Shown here: positions 50,740 to 58,773 of the stretch, piece by piece
Position numbering within the stretch: position 1 is the first letter of the stretch
Layout: every line of letters begins with the position of its first letter
Assembly: GCA_016933575.1 (NCBI GenBank)
Contig: JAFGAR010000005.1
Location: 1 to 64,000 of the forward strand
Direction: 5' to 3'
From: Candidatus Thorarchaeota archaeon
GTDB taxonomy: Archaea; Asgardarchaeota; Thorarchaeia; Thorarchaeales; Thorarchaeaceae
DNA: 64,000 bases
Program-made: the position numbers and the translations under genes
Notes under the pieces: generated by a model
Told to the model about the DNA's origin: nothing
The model's database searches: none
Seen by the model: only the letters and a program-made list of their open reading frames with translations

Positions 50740-51108
50740 ATAATCGAGAAGAAAGCAGGTCGTCACTCACTCATCCTTGATACCAAGAACATTGGCAACG
50801 ACCTATTGGTTGCAATTCATGGAGGCGATGAACACCATATCGGAGGTGTAGCAATTGCATATGAAACCCCAAGTCACTATAGAGAGGCATCCACGATTAG
50901 CGTCAACACACTCACATTTCCAGGTCACAAAGACTATGTAGTAGCTAACTCCGCAGCAGAGCAAATCTGTAAGACACTTCATCGACCAACTGTTGTTACA
51001 GTTGGGATCCATTATGAAAATGCAACTAAAACTGAGATAGATGAGATACTCAAGACTGTGGACTTGCTTGTAAATGAACTGATTTCGTACTATCAAAAGG
51101 CTGAATAG
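50740..51108 (+). CDS. LpdD-like (prenylated-flavin chaperone-like) small protein
   Basis: IGNDLLVAIHGGDEHHIGGVAIAYETPS...SASTISV-like...FPGHKDYVVANSAAEQICKTLHRPTVVTVGIHYENATKTEI. The start is uncertain (ORF begins at 50704). Confidence 0.6.
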   Translation: MIEKKAGRHSLILDTKNIGNDLLVAIHGGDEHHIGGVAIAYETPSHYREASTISVNTLTFPGHKDYVVANSAAEQICKTLHRPTVVTVGIHYENATKTEIDEILKTVDLLVNELISYYQKAE

Positions 51109-51139
51109 TACACCTTGAAAGGCGTCAATGTGAATAGAA

Positions 51140-51421
51140 TTGCGTGTAAGATTCAAGTCCTTTGGACCAATACGTAGGTCTCTTGCTCAGCAGGTATTGG
51201 AGATAGAGGTTCCAGATGGGGCTACTGTCCTTCAGGTTATTCACAAAGTGGTGGAAATTGGTGGGGACGCTCTGCGGGACTTGGTTTTTGAAAATGGAGC
51301 GATAAACGGCAATCTTATTGTGATACTTAACAAGAGAGATGTTTCCACGATTGGTGGTATTTCGGTATATGTTTCGGAAGGTGATGAAATAGCCCTTCTT
51401 CCTCATGTTCAAGGAGGGTAA
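51140..51421 (+). CDS. MoaD/ThiS-type ubiquitin-like sulfur carrier
   Basis: MRVRFKSFGPIRRSLAQQVLEIEVPDGATVLQVI...EGDEIALLPHVQGG with terminal GG. Confidence 0.88.
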   Translation: MRVRFKSFGPIRRSLAQQVLEIEVPDGATVLQVIHKVVEIGGDALRDLVFENGAINGNLIVILNKRDVSTIGGISVYVSEGDEIALLPHVQGG

Positions 51422-51431
51422 TATTCATCAG

Positions 51432-52727
51432 ATGAAGATCAAGTATTTTCTGGAAACATATGGCTGTTCCCTCAATTCAGCTGATTCAGATATTATTGCT
51501 GGAAGACTGCAAGATATCGGCGCTCATCGGACTACTGATGAAAAGAAGGCTGCTGTCATCATTTTGAATACGTGCGGTGTGAAGGAACCTACTGAAGATC
51601 GAATTATCTACAGGCTTGAAGAACTGGCAAAAGGAGAAACGCCAATAGTAATTGCAGGGTGCCTACCTAAAATCTCCTTAGATCGCATACTACGGGCAAT
51701 ACCTACCTATGCAGCAATACTCGGTCCTCAATCCATCGACTCAATGATTGATGTTCTTCCTAGAGTCCTACGTGGCGAGCGCGGGATTGTTCATCTGGAA
51801 TCCAGTTTCGAATCTAAATTGAAATGGTTACAAGCCCCTTCCAATGGTGTGATATGCACAATTCCTATCTGTGAAGGGTGTTTGGGGAATTGCTCCTATT
51901 GCGCTGTGCGATTTGCTCGAGGTCAGGTCAAGAGTCATCAACCCCGAGAGATATGTAAGACGATAACAAAATGTGTTCGATCTGGACATAGGGAGATTCG
52001 AATCACGTCACAAGACTTGGGTGTGTACGGTATTGATATCCAAAGCGATTTGATATCGCTCTTGAAACAGATTGATGAGATCCCTGGGGACCACCGATTT
52101 AGGCTTGGCATGTTCAATCCCAATCTTGTTCTAGAATCCATCTCAGCTCTCATTGATGTAATGGATTCTGACCATTTCTTCAAATTCTTCCATGTTCCTT
52201 TACAATCAGGCAGTGATATAATTCTAAAAGAAATGAAACGCTTGTACAGTGTTAATAATTGGGAATATGTCGTAAACACCATCCGTTCTTCTTTTAGTAA
52301 TGCAACGATTGCGACTGACATCATTGTTGGGTTTCCTGGAGAAACTGATGAAGACTTTGAGTTGACGATGGACTTGATACGAAGAGTTCACCCTGCTGTG
52401 GTCAATATCTCAAAGTATGGCGATCGTCCTGATACATTGGCATCTAAGAGACAGGACAAAGTGGACACATCCATCAAAAAGAAACGCAGTCAACTTCTGA
52501 CAAGGCTTGTGAACAAGATTATTCTTGAAAACAATGAATCCTGGTTGGATTGGACCGGACTTGTTCTAGTAACAGATAGAGGATTACGTGGTGGATATCT
52601 GTGCAGAAACTATGCCTACAAACCCATCATTGTACACGATAGACTCGCATTAGGTTCCACTGTAGAAGTTCGTATTGTTGATGCTAAACGCACTCATCTC
52701 GTGGGTGAAACTATCTCTTCAGTTTGA
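51432..52727 (+). CDS. tRNA methylthiotransferase, e-MtaB/CDKAL1-like
   Basis: FLETYGCSLNSADSDIIAGRL, LNTCGVKEPTEDRI, CEGCLGNCSYCAVRFARGQVKSH, IVGFPGETDEDF, TRAM-like C-terminus. Start at internal ATG. Confidence 0.94.
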   Translation: MKIKYFLETYGCSLNSADSDIIAGRLQDIGAHRTTDEKKAAVIILNTCGVKEPTEDRIIYRLEELAKGETPIVIAGCLPKISLDRILRAIPTYAAILGPQSIDSMIDVLPRVLRGERGIVHLESSFESKLKWLQAPSNGVICTIPICEGCLGNCSYCAVRFARGQVKSHQPREICKTITKCVRSGHREIRITSQDLGVYGIDIQSDLISLLKQIDEIPGDHRFRLGMFNPNLVLESISALIDVMDSDHFFKFFHVPLQSGSDIILKEMKRLYSVNNWEYVVNTIRSSFSNATIATDIIVGFPGETDEDFELTMDLIRRVHPAVVNISKYGDRPDTLASKRQDKVDTSIKKKRSQLLTRLVNKIILENNESWLDWTGLVLVTDRGLRGGYLCRNYAYKPIIVHDRLALGSTVEVRIVDAKRTHLVGETISSV

Positions 52728-53712
52728 CATCGATATTGACAACTTTCCCGGTTCTCGTACTCTCTCTCGTGCTTTCAACTATTTCCAGAGCACAGAGTGC
52801 ATCATCGATACTTACTCTTGGTGTTTTTCCACTCTTTACACATGAAATGAAATCAATGAGTACTTCTCTTACAGGCTCTCCATATACTTTGATTGTTGCG
52901 CCTCTCTCAGGAAGCTTGATAGTATCACTCGCCGCCATAGGTTCTTGGTCTAAATTCTGAATCTTAATGATTTGAGCAAAGAGATCCAGTGTGAGTGACC
53001 CCTTAGTTCCTGAAACATCCATGTATCTTCTTCTTCCTGTGTATTCCCTAGAGAGGTGAAAGACATGCTGTGTTCCTGATTCAAAATTCACCAACACTGT
53101 GCCACTGTTGTATATGCCACCTTCCTCCTTAGATTGAGCATAAAGCGTTGCTTTTCCATGACTGATACGTGCCATAATATCAAAATCATGAACGCCTATG
53201 TCTTCATAGACATCTCCAAGAGATGGGATTCTCGAAGGTTGTACGAAACCCCGTCTATCATGAATCACAGTACGAGGAACTCCAATAGCATCAGTCTTGA
53301 TCAATAAGAGCGCCTTTGTCACAATTGGATTATAGATCTCAGAATGCGAGACCTGGGTGACCACGCCTTTTTTGTTGACAATCTCTGCTACTTTTTTAGC
53401 ATCCTCCAATGTGCTTGCTAGGGGTTTTTCAATAAGGAGGCCTCGAACACAATCGTATTTCGATAGGATTTCCTTTGCAATTGCTGCATGTGATGAAGTT
53501 GGTGTAGAAATAATCAGGGCATCTGGAGTAGTATCTTCAATAAGTTCCTCATAACTACTGAACGCTGGAATGCCGTATGATTTTGCTACATCTGTTGCTG
53601 TATCCATATTTGTATCAGCCACACCAGCTAGAACACCCATATCACTCAGAATCCGTGCATGAATGCGTCCCATATTACCAGTGCCAACGATACCTATCTT
53701 TAAGGATGTCAT
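52711..53712 (-). CDS. Gfo/Idh/MocA-family NAD(P)-dependent oxidoreductase
   Basis: KIGIVGTGNMGRIHARILSDMG, ALIISTPTSSHAAIAKEIL, LIEKPLASTLEDAKKV. Confidence 0.93.
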   Translation of the reverse strand: MTSLKIGIVGTGNMGRIHARILSDMGVLAGVADTNMDTATDVAKSYGIPAFSSYEELIEDTTPDALIISTPTSSHAAIAKEILSKYDCVRGLLIEKPLASTLEDAKKVAEIVNKKGVVTQVSHSEIYNPIVTKALLLIKTDAIGVPRTVIHDRRGFVQPSRIPSLGDVYEDIGVHDFDIMARISHGKATLYAQSKEEGGIYNSGTVLVNFESGTQHVFHLSREYTGRRRYMDVSGTKGSLTLDLFAQIIKIQNLDQEPMAASDTIKLPERGATIKVYGEPVREVLIDFISCVKSGKTPRVSIDDALCALEIVESTRESTRTGKVVNIDVKLKR

Positions 53713-53948
53713 ACTAATCTACTCCGGTAGGGCTAAGGAACTCGGTTGATAATCTTCCTTTATACATTGTCATGAGTCAGATACAATGTCTATACCAATT
53801 CAATGGTCAAATCTGCCGCTTGTTTGCATGATGGCTTTAAATTTCAGGGTCTCTACTATATACTGAACCAAAGTACTACACCCTCCCCGTGTTTGGGACC
53901 TCAACGCGTTATATCTGCTTTGACGCTCTTATGACAACTCCCTCCCTC

Positions 53949-54003
53949 GGACCCACCTGTGGACGCAGCACAGATCCGCCTCAATCTTGCTGTAGGTGGG
54001 TCC
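53949..54003. other. Strong structured inverted repeat, candidate structured RNA or regulatory element
   Basis: GGACCCACCT (53949..53958) pairs perfectly with AGGTGGGTCC (53994..54003); inner CAGCA/TGCTG and AGAT/ATCT helices are nested inside. Confidence 0.6.
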
Positions 54004-54005
54004 TA

Positions 54006-54100
54006 TTAGATTGTCAGACTTGTTCTATCAATTAACTAGATTGACAAGATCCCAGATGATAGATTGACATGAACGAAATAAAATCTTGACAGATTGCAAT
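54006..54100 (+). promoter_or_regulatory. Array of four AGATTG-containing repeats upstream of the CDGSH gene
   Basis: AGATTG at 54008, 54038, 54061 and 54091 (spacing 30/23/30 nt); the first three sit in (T/C/A)TAGATTG(T/A)CA. Confidence 0.5.
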
Positions 54101-54142
54101 CTTAAAATAGAATTTTACTATCTGTTTCACAGTTGTGATATT

Positions 54143-54784
54143 ATGAATAAGAATCAGAAACCAATGGTCGTCTTTGATATGTATGGACCCTATATGATTG
54201 TAGGTGCACCAAAGGTAGTGAACTCAAAGGGTAAGGCTATCGATATGGGTCTTGTAACTGCATTCTGTAGATGTGGGAAATCTGAAAACAAACCTTATTG
54301 TGATGGCACTCACTCGAAAGTTGGTTTCTCTGGGGAAAAAGACCCTGATAGGCGTGAGGATACGGTAGTTGAATTCAAGGGAAAAGACATCACTATCCTG
54401 GACAATAGAGGGGTCTGTTCTGCTGATGGTGCCTGTGTTCGAGAGAGTCCTGAGGTCTTTCAGAAGGACAAGAAACCTGCATGGATCTTTCCTGATAATG
54501 GACCTGTGAGGAAGACCATCAAGACTATCGAGAAGTGCCCCTCCGGCGCACTCAGCTATAAGATTGGAACCCAGCGCATTCAAGACCTGCAACGCAAGCC
54601 TGCAATCAAGATTGCAAAAGACGGTCCCCTCGAATTTGTGGGATGGATTGAGCTAATCGATGATCAAGGATCGAAACCAGAATCCAGCGAACACTATACT
54701 CTCTGTCGTTGCGGCGCGTCAAAGAACAAGCCATTCTGTGACAACTCTCATAAGAAAGTAGACTTCAAGGATTCAAAGAACTGA
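54143..54784 (+). CDS. CDGSH iron-sulfur protein with two CDGSH motifs and a central divergent ferredoxin-like domain
   Basis: FCRCGKSENKPYCDGTHSKVGF; GVCSADGACVRESPEVF; LCRCGASKNKPFCDNSHKKVDF. Start at internal ATG. Confidence 0.92.
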   Translation: MNKNQKPMVVFDMYGPYMIVGAPKVVNSKGKAIDMGLVTAFCRCGKSENKPYCDGTHSKVGFSGEKDPDRREDTVVEFKGKDITILDNRGVCSADGACVRESPEVFQKDKKPAWIFPDNGPVRKTIKTIEKCPSGALSYKIGTQRIQDLQRKPAIKIAKDGPLEFVGWIELIDDQGSKPESSEHYTLCRCGASKNKPFCDNSHKKVDFKDSKN

Positions 54785-55260
54785 TAGTTCATTCATCTTT
54801 GTCCTGTTTTGAGTGAAATAAAAAAGAGAACTGGCACAGTAAGACGCATCGTTGGGGCCTTCATCCAACAAGTTGAGGATTCTTGTATGTGCCTATTTGT
54901 TCTCATGATATCATTTATGAAATCAGTATATAATAAAAAGCCACAAGACGGGGTCACATTATATAGTCCCAGATAGCAATCACATCTTGTTACTATTAAG
55001 GTCACCAAATTAATGGTTGTTATCTTTTAATTCCGTTTCCAAGCTACTCACGGACATGATTTGACTATCTTGGCAAAAGAGGACCCTGTACACAAGTTCT
55101 TAAGCAAACTTTCTGAGCTTCATCTTGCAGGTACACGAGAAGCATGAAGCGTTTTCTATCGTAGGAATGGTCGAGAGTTTTTTTTTCAATCATCGCAAAT
55201 TTCACAGAAGGACACACTAGTTTTGACGACTTGCATATCGCATTTAGCGAGTGAATAATA

Positions 55261-55860
55261 ATGGGTTATGAAGAACGTGAGCCAATTGAGGCTACTGTGG
55301 CTGAACTAAAGCCACGAATGAAGAATGTCACCATTTCTTTCAAGGTGATCAGCATGGGTGAAGAGCGTGAGATCGAATCTCGTAATGATGGAGGATCTCA
55401 CCGTGTCTGTGACATCACTGTTGGTGACGCAAGCGGAACTGTTCAGGTTCCACTCTGGGATGAAGCTATTGATAACATTACAGAAGGCGGTAGCTACAAT
55501 CTGACTAATGGATACACTGGGCTCTTTCGAGGAAATCTGCGATTGAATGTTGGTAGATACGGCAAACTTGAGCAGGCTGAAGAAGCTATTGAGGATGTCA
55601 ACATGAGCATTGACATGTCCGCTGAGGAACACGAGGACGACCGACCACGAAGAAGTTTTGGTGGAGGCGGTGGCCGAAGTGGAGGCGGTGGTTATGGTGG
55701 CGACCGACGAGGCGGCGGCGGTGGTTACAGCGGCCGAAGTAGCGGTGGTGGCTATGGCGGAGACCGGCGTGGAAGTAGCGGTGGTTATGGTGGTCGCGAC
55801 CGAAGAAGCGGCAGCGGCGGTTATGGCGATAGTGGTGGCGACAGTCGTCGCAGATACTAG
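55261..55860 (+). CDS. OB-fold single-stranded nucleic-acid-binding protein with Gly/Arg/Tyr-rich tail
   Basis: ESRNDGGSHRVCDITVGDASGTVQVPLWDEAIDNI OB fold; C-terminal GGGGGRSGGGGYGGDRRGGGGGYSGRSSGGGYGGDRRG... Confidence 0.9.
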   Translation: MGYEEREPIEATVAELKPRMKNVTISFKVISMGEEREIESRNDGGSHRVCDITVGDASGTVQVPLWDEAIDNITEGGSYNLTNGYTGLFRGNLRLNVGRYGKLEQAEEAIEDVNMSIDMSAEEHEDDRPRRSFGGGGGRSGGGGYGGDRRGGGGGYSGRSSGGGYGGDRRGSSGGYGGRDRRSGSGGYGDSGGDSRRRY

Positions 55861-55996
55861 AAGCCAAACTTGAAAGTGATTAAATGCAGCAATAGCTGCT
55901 CAATTGTGGGTAATCATTAAGGTTACTCACAAATCCTTATTTTTTGAGTTACATACCTATTGCAATTTCTTTGAAGAAAGTAGTGCAAAGGGTTAG

Positions 55997-56010
55997 TTTT
56001 ACCGGTAAAA
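55997..56010. repeat. 14-nt perfect palindrome between convergent genes
   Basis: TTTTACCGGTAAAA. Confidence 0.6.
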
Positions 56011-56039
56011 TCGAACAGCACTGGTTCGAAGTAGAAGCA

Positions 56040-56942
56040 CTAGAAATCGAAGATATCGTATGTTTCTTTCTCTAATTGATTGTTGCAGAAACCAAGAGTT
56101 ATAGGAATCTCTACAGACTCGTCTTGACCCCACGGAATATTCAAAGTGACCTTGAGACTGACCTCATTTCTTATGATTGGTCTGTTGAAAGTAGCCTGCA
56201 TCGATTCATCTGTATCGAGTTGTATATCCATCCAGACCCCCCTCTGAACCTCATCGTCATCTATGGATTGTTTAGCAAGTGTCTTCCATGAATTTCGCTC
56301 AAGTTTCCCTGCATGAACGATCTCATCTGATTTCAATTCTACACGTACTTCTCGTATCTTTGCGTCGTGAGCGACTCGAAATCTCAGAGAAACTGGGTCT
56401 CCTAGACAAAAGCTATTATTCTCAATCTCTACATCTAGAACTGGGTATCCATCTCTTTCAGCGCACTGATGCTGAAGTTGTTGAGGCAATTTTTCCATTG
56501 CCTGTCTGAAATCAAGATCTTTTTTTTCCTTGAGGTCACTTGCCCATGAGATCTCAACTACAGCCTCTAATGTGTACTCGATCCAACCATTTCTACCAGA
56601 GTAACTACTTAGAGTCCCCTCAGAATTATCCGGGAATTGAAAACTAAATGGTAATCGTTTCTCTCCAGCTTGCATACTTCCAGCTTCTTGCAGATAAGAT
56701 GTGTCTTCAAAATATACATGCTCATCAGTATGAACGTGGGTCGTCTTTCCAGTGCTAACTACTATACGAGTATGTTCACGCCCCTTGAAGGTAATGTGAA
56801 TTCCGTTATGTTTGAAGTCATCATCGCACTTTATGATGACATGCCCCTCCACAGTTTCTCCAGCTTTGTACTGAGTTTTTGTTGCTATAATCTCTACATC
56901 TCTCATGTAGACACACTCTTCATGTATTGAAGGTGTGTTCAT
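56040..56942 (-). CDS. Arrestin-fold-like protein
   Basis: RDVEIIATKTQYKAGETVEGHVIIKCDDDFKHNGIHITFKGREHTRI...LPFSFQFPDN...GRNGWIEYTLEAVVEI...; C-terminal second beta-sandwich. Start may be the ATG at 56906. Confidence 0.7.
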   Translation of the reverse strand: MNTPSIHEECVYMRDVEIIATKTQYKAGETVEGHVIIKCDDDFKHNGIHITFKGREHTRIVVSTGKTTHVHTDEHVYFEDTSYLQEAGSMQAGEKRLPFSFQFPDNSEGTLSSYSGRNGWIEYTLEAVVEISWASDLKEKKDLDFRQAMEKLPQQLQHQCAERDGYPVLDVEIENNSFCLGDPVSLRFRVAHDAKIREVRVELKSDEIVHAGKLERNSWKTLAKQSIDDDEVQRGVWMDIQLDTDESMQATFNRPIIRNEVSLKVTLNIPWGQDESVEIPITLGFCNNQLEKETYDIFDF

Positions 56943-57005
56943 CCGAAACCTTTTGATATTTGCGAAAACTCGTGTGTACTGAAATTTGTTTCAAGAAGAC
57001 GATGG

Positions 57006-57126
57006 TGCGGAGGGCGAGATTTGAACTCGCGAACTCCTACGAGAATGCCTTTTTGTGAAGATTTCACAGCCTCACAAAATCTAGGCCCTCAACCTAGCGC
57101 CTTTAACCAGGCTGGGCAACCTCCGC
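57006..57126 (-). tRNA. tRNA-Leu(GAG) with predicted 36-nt intron at 57045..57080 in the variable region; CCA encoded at 57005..57003
   Basis: Acceptor GCGGAGG/CCTCCGC, anticodon arm CTAGG-TTGAGGG-CCTAG, T-arm GCGAG-TTCAAAT-CTCGC. BHB: GCCT/AGGC central helix with AGA and ATT bulges, inner TTTTGTGA/TCACAAAA. Spliced variable arm is TCTCGTAGGAGTTC. Confidence 0.9.
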
Positions 57127-57394
57127 ATATGATTGAACAAGGACCAACACTCCTTATTCCTGGCAAGCGCTTTAGGAGTATTGGATTATGGAGTTCATCG
57201 TTTTTCGTAAAGGTTTGCATGATAAGGATTTCTGTTGAATACAATTAGATGACTAACTGGTTATTCGTGCGATTATCGTCTCAGGCTCCATATTCTGACT
57301 GAAATACTCCTTTCTGTATAGAATATTTACTTCCGAGATAGCAGAATCCCGCCAGCAACACGATTAATAATCCATAGAACAAGAACGCATCAAT

Positions 57395-57937
57395 TCATAT
57401 AATAGAAGTCGTAAAGATTAATCCAAAGATAGCCTGAGCTCGAGGCCAACTTCGGTACTCCTTGATGTTCCTAGTCAGAAACTTGAGGTCATGTCCATTC
57501 ATTCTACTTGGGTCTTGTGCAACAATTATCTGCAGATAGCGTTCAGAATTTGATATTTTATCTGGACCACTATGTAGCGCCAGTGAGAACACAAATGCCA
57601 CAACAAAGAACCCAACATTGGCATAACTTACTACATAGGTAACTAACGCTCCAAAGATAGATAAACTGAGTGAAATGAGTAGAAAGAGGGCAAATGGTCT
57701 ATTGCCGATAGCAGCTCCAATCCCTGGGCTCCATTTTGCCCCCTCACTAGGACTAACAAGTATTTTGTAAGATACACAGTTATCTGGAATTCCCTCCTCG
57801 TTTTTATTCAAGATTCTTGCACTGAATTGACCTGCTGTGTCAACCAGATCGAGTCGTCTAGCTCCTTCAAAGAGAACAAGACAGCCAATTCCTACTATCA
57901 AGAAATTAATGTATTCCATGACATCCCCTGAAAACAT
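57395..57937 (-). CDS. Orphan membrane protein
   Basis: Hydrophobic segments (FLIVGIGCLVLFEGA, FALFLLISLSLSIFGALVTYVVSY, VGFFVVAFVFSLAL); ATG start. Confidence 0.6.
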   Translation of the reverse strand: MFSGDVMEYINFLIVGIGCLVLFEGARRLDLVDTAGQFSARILNKNEEGIPDNCVSYKILVSPSEGAKWSPGIGAAIGNRPFALFLLISLSLSIFGALVTYVVSYANVGFFVVAFVFSLALHSGPDKISNSERYLQIIVAQDPSRMNGHDLKFLTRNIKEYRSWPRAQAIFGLIFTTSII

Positions 57938-57979
57938 TGTACATGAAGGCGTAAATACTTTCTAATAGCCTCTTTCTGT

Positions 57980-58270
57980 TCATTCTTCTGATATATCATA
58001 CATTGCTTCAATGCTTCTAAGATATTGGCCTGTAGTTGCGTCCCACACATTTGTGATCCTAAAGTCGTGTGAGATGAGTTCCTTTCCATTAGGCGACCAG
58101 TACCATCGGTTCATCTCGGCTTGGATTGTGACAATCTTTGTACCTGTGACTGTATCCCAGACGGTAGCTTCCGTTCCATAGTTTTTCCATGCAACAACTC
58201 TACTCTCATCGGGTGAAAATACCAAGTGATCAAAATCCTTCTCTAGATCTCTTACCAGTTGTTCGTTCAT
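57980..58270 (-). CDS. Short WD40-repeat protein (about two blades)
   Basis: FDHLVFSPDESRVVAWKNYGTEATVWDTVTGTKI / RWYWSPNGKELISHDFRITNVWDATTGQYLRSI. Confidence 0.65.
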   Translation of the reverse strand: MNEQLVRDLEKDFDHLVFSPDESRVVAWKNYGTEATVWDTVTGTKIVTIQAEMNRWYWSPNGKELISHDFRITNVWDATTGQYLRSIEAMYDISEE

Positions 58271-58420
58271 AGTAAAACGAGTTTTTGGAGACCTGGAGTC
58301 TTATATCTATAATCGGTTTGAATTGCGACCAATCCATGACAAAAGTAGAATTTCATTGGAACAGAAGGAATCACACCATAGTGATAATCCACTCTGTTCT
58401 CACATATTCAACTACTCTAA

Positions 58421-58504
58421 TTAGCGAGTAGTACCAGCAAGCCACTCGAAGAAACCTAATTGGGTTTTCTTTTGGCTTTCTTTCTTGTCTTTTTTATAGT
58501 TCAT
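58421..58504 (-). CDS. Possible 27-aa microprotein with strong Shine-Dalgarno-like sequence
   Basis: AAGGTGAAAAATA-ATG; MNYKKDKKESQKKTQLGFFEWLAGTTR*. Confidence 0.35.
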   Translation of the reverse strand: MNYKKDKKESQKKTQLGFFEWLAGTTR

Positions 58505-58657
58505 TATTTTTCACCTTGTAACTATAGAGTTTCGTGGGACTGTGTATAAGGATGATGGAACCTGCACACCCATTAAGACCATGGTTTTATGGCATTCTAA
58601 GGCTGTTTTGAGCACAGGTTATTTTTCGGGGTCTTTTTGACATTTAGCAAAAAACAG

Positions 58658-58685
58658 AAATGGAGCCCCGGGTGGGATTCGAATT
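58658..58685 (-). repeat. tRNA 3'-end fragment (T-loop to CCA), near-identical to the tRNA-Thr(CGT) 3' end
   Basis: AATTCGAATCCCACCCGGGGCTCCATTT versus AATTCAAATCCCGCCCGGGGCTCCATTT at 59448..59475 (2 mismatches in 28). Confidence 0.75.
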
Positions 58686-58773
58686 GTATTTATTCTCTCA
58701 CTCAAGATGATTTCTTTGATAAGTAAGAAAGGATCTTTATCATATTTTCATCTTATTATCTGGTGAAAACAAA

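Noticed and set aside
53860-54010. 5S rRNA, SRP RNA or RNase P RNA in the structured intergenic region
   Set aside because: Diagnostic conserved motifs of these RNAs were not recognisable on either strand, so it was kept only as an unknown structured element.
54793-55008. 71-aa minus-strand ORF downstream of the CDGSH gene
   Set aside because: No recognisable features or convincing start context; AT-rich intergenic sequence.
55598-55873. His/Arg-rich and Val/Ala-rich ORFs overlapping the glycine-rich tail of the SSB-like gene
   Set aside because: Alternate-frame readings of the GGN repeat coding sequence.
58448-58472. AAACC-TAATT-GGGTTTTCTT hairpin with T-rich run as a plus-strand terminator
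   Set aside because: It has no upstream plus-strand gene to terminate and coincides with the possible microprotein ORF on the minus strand.
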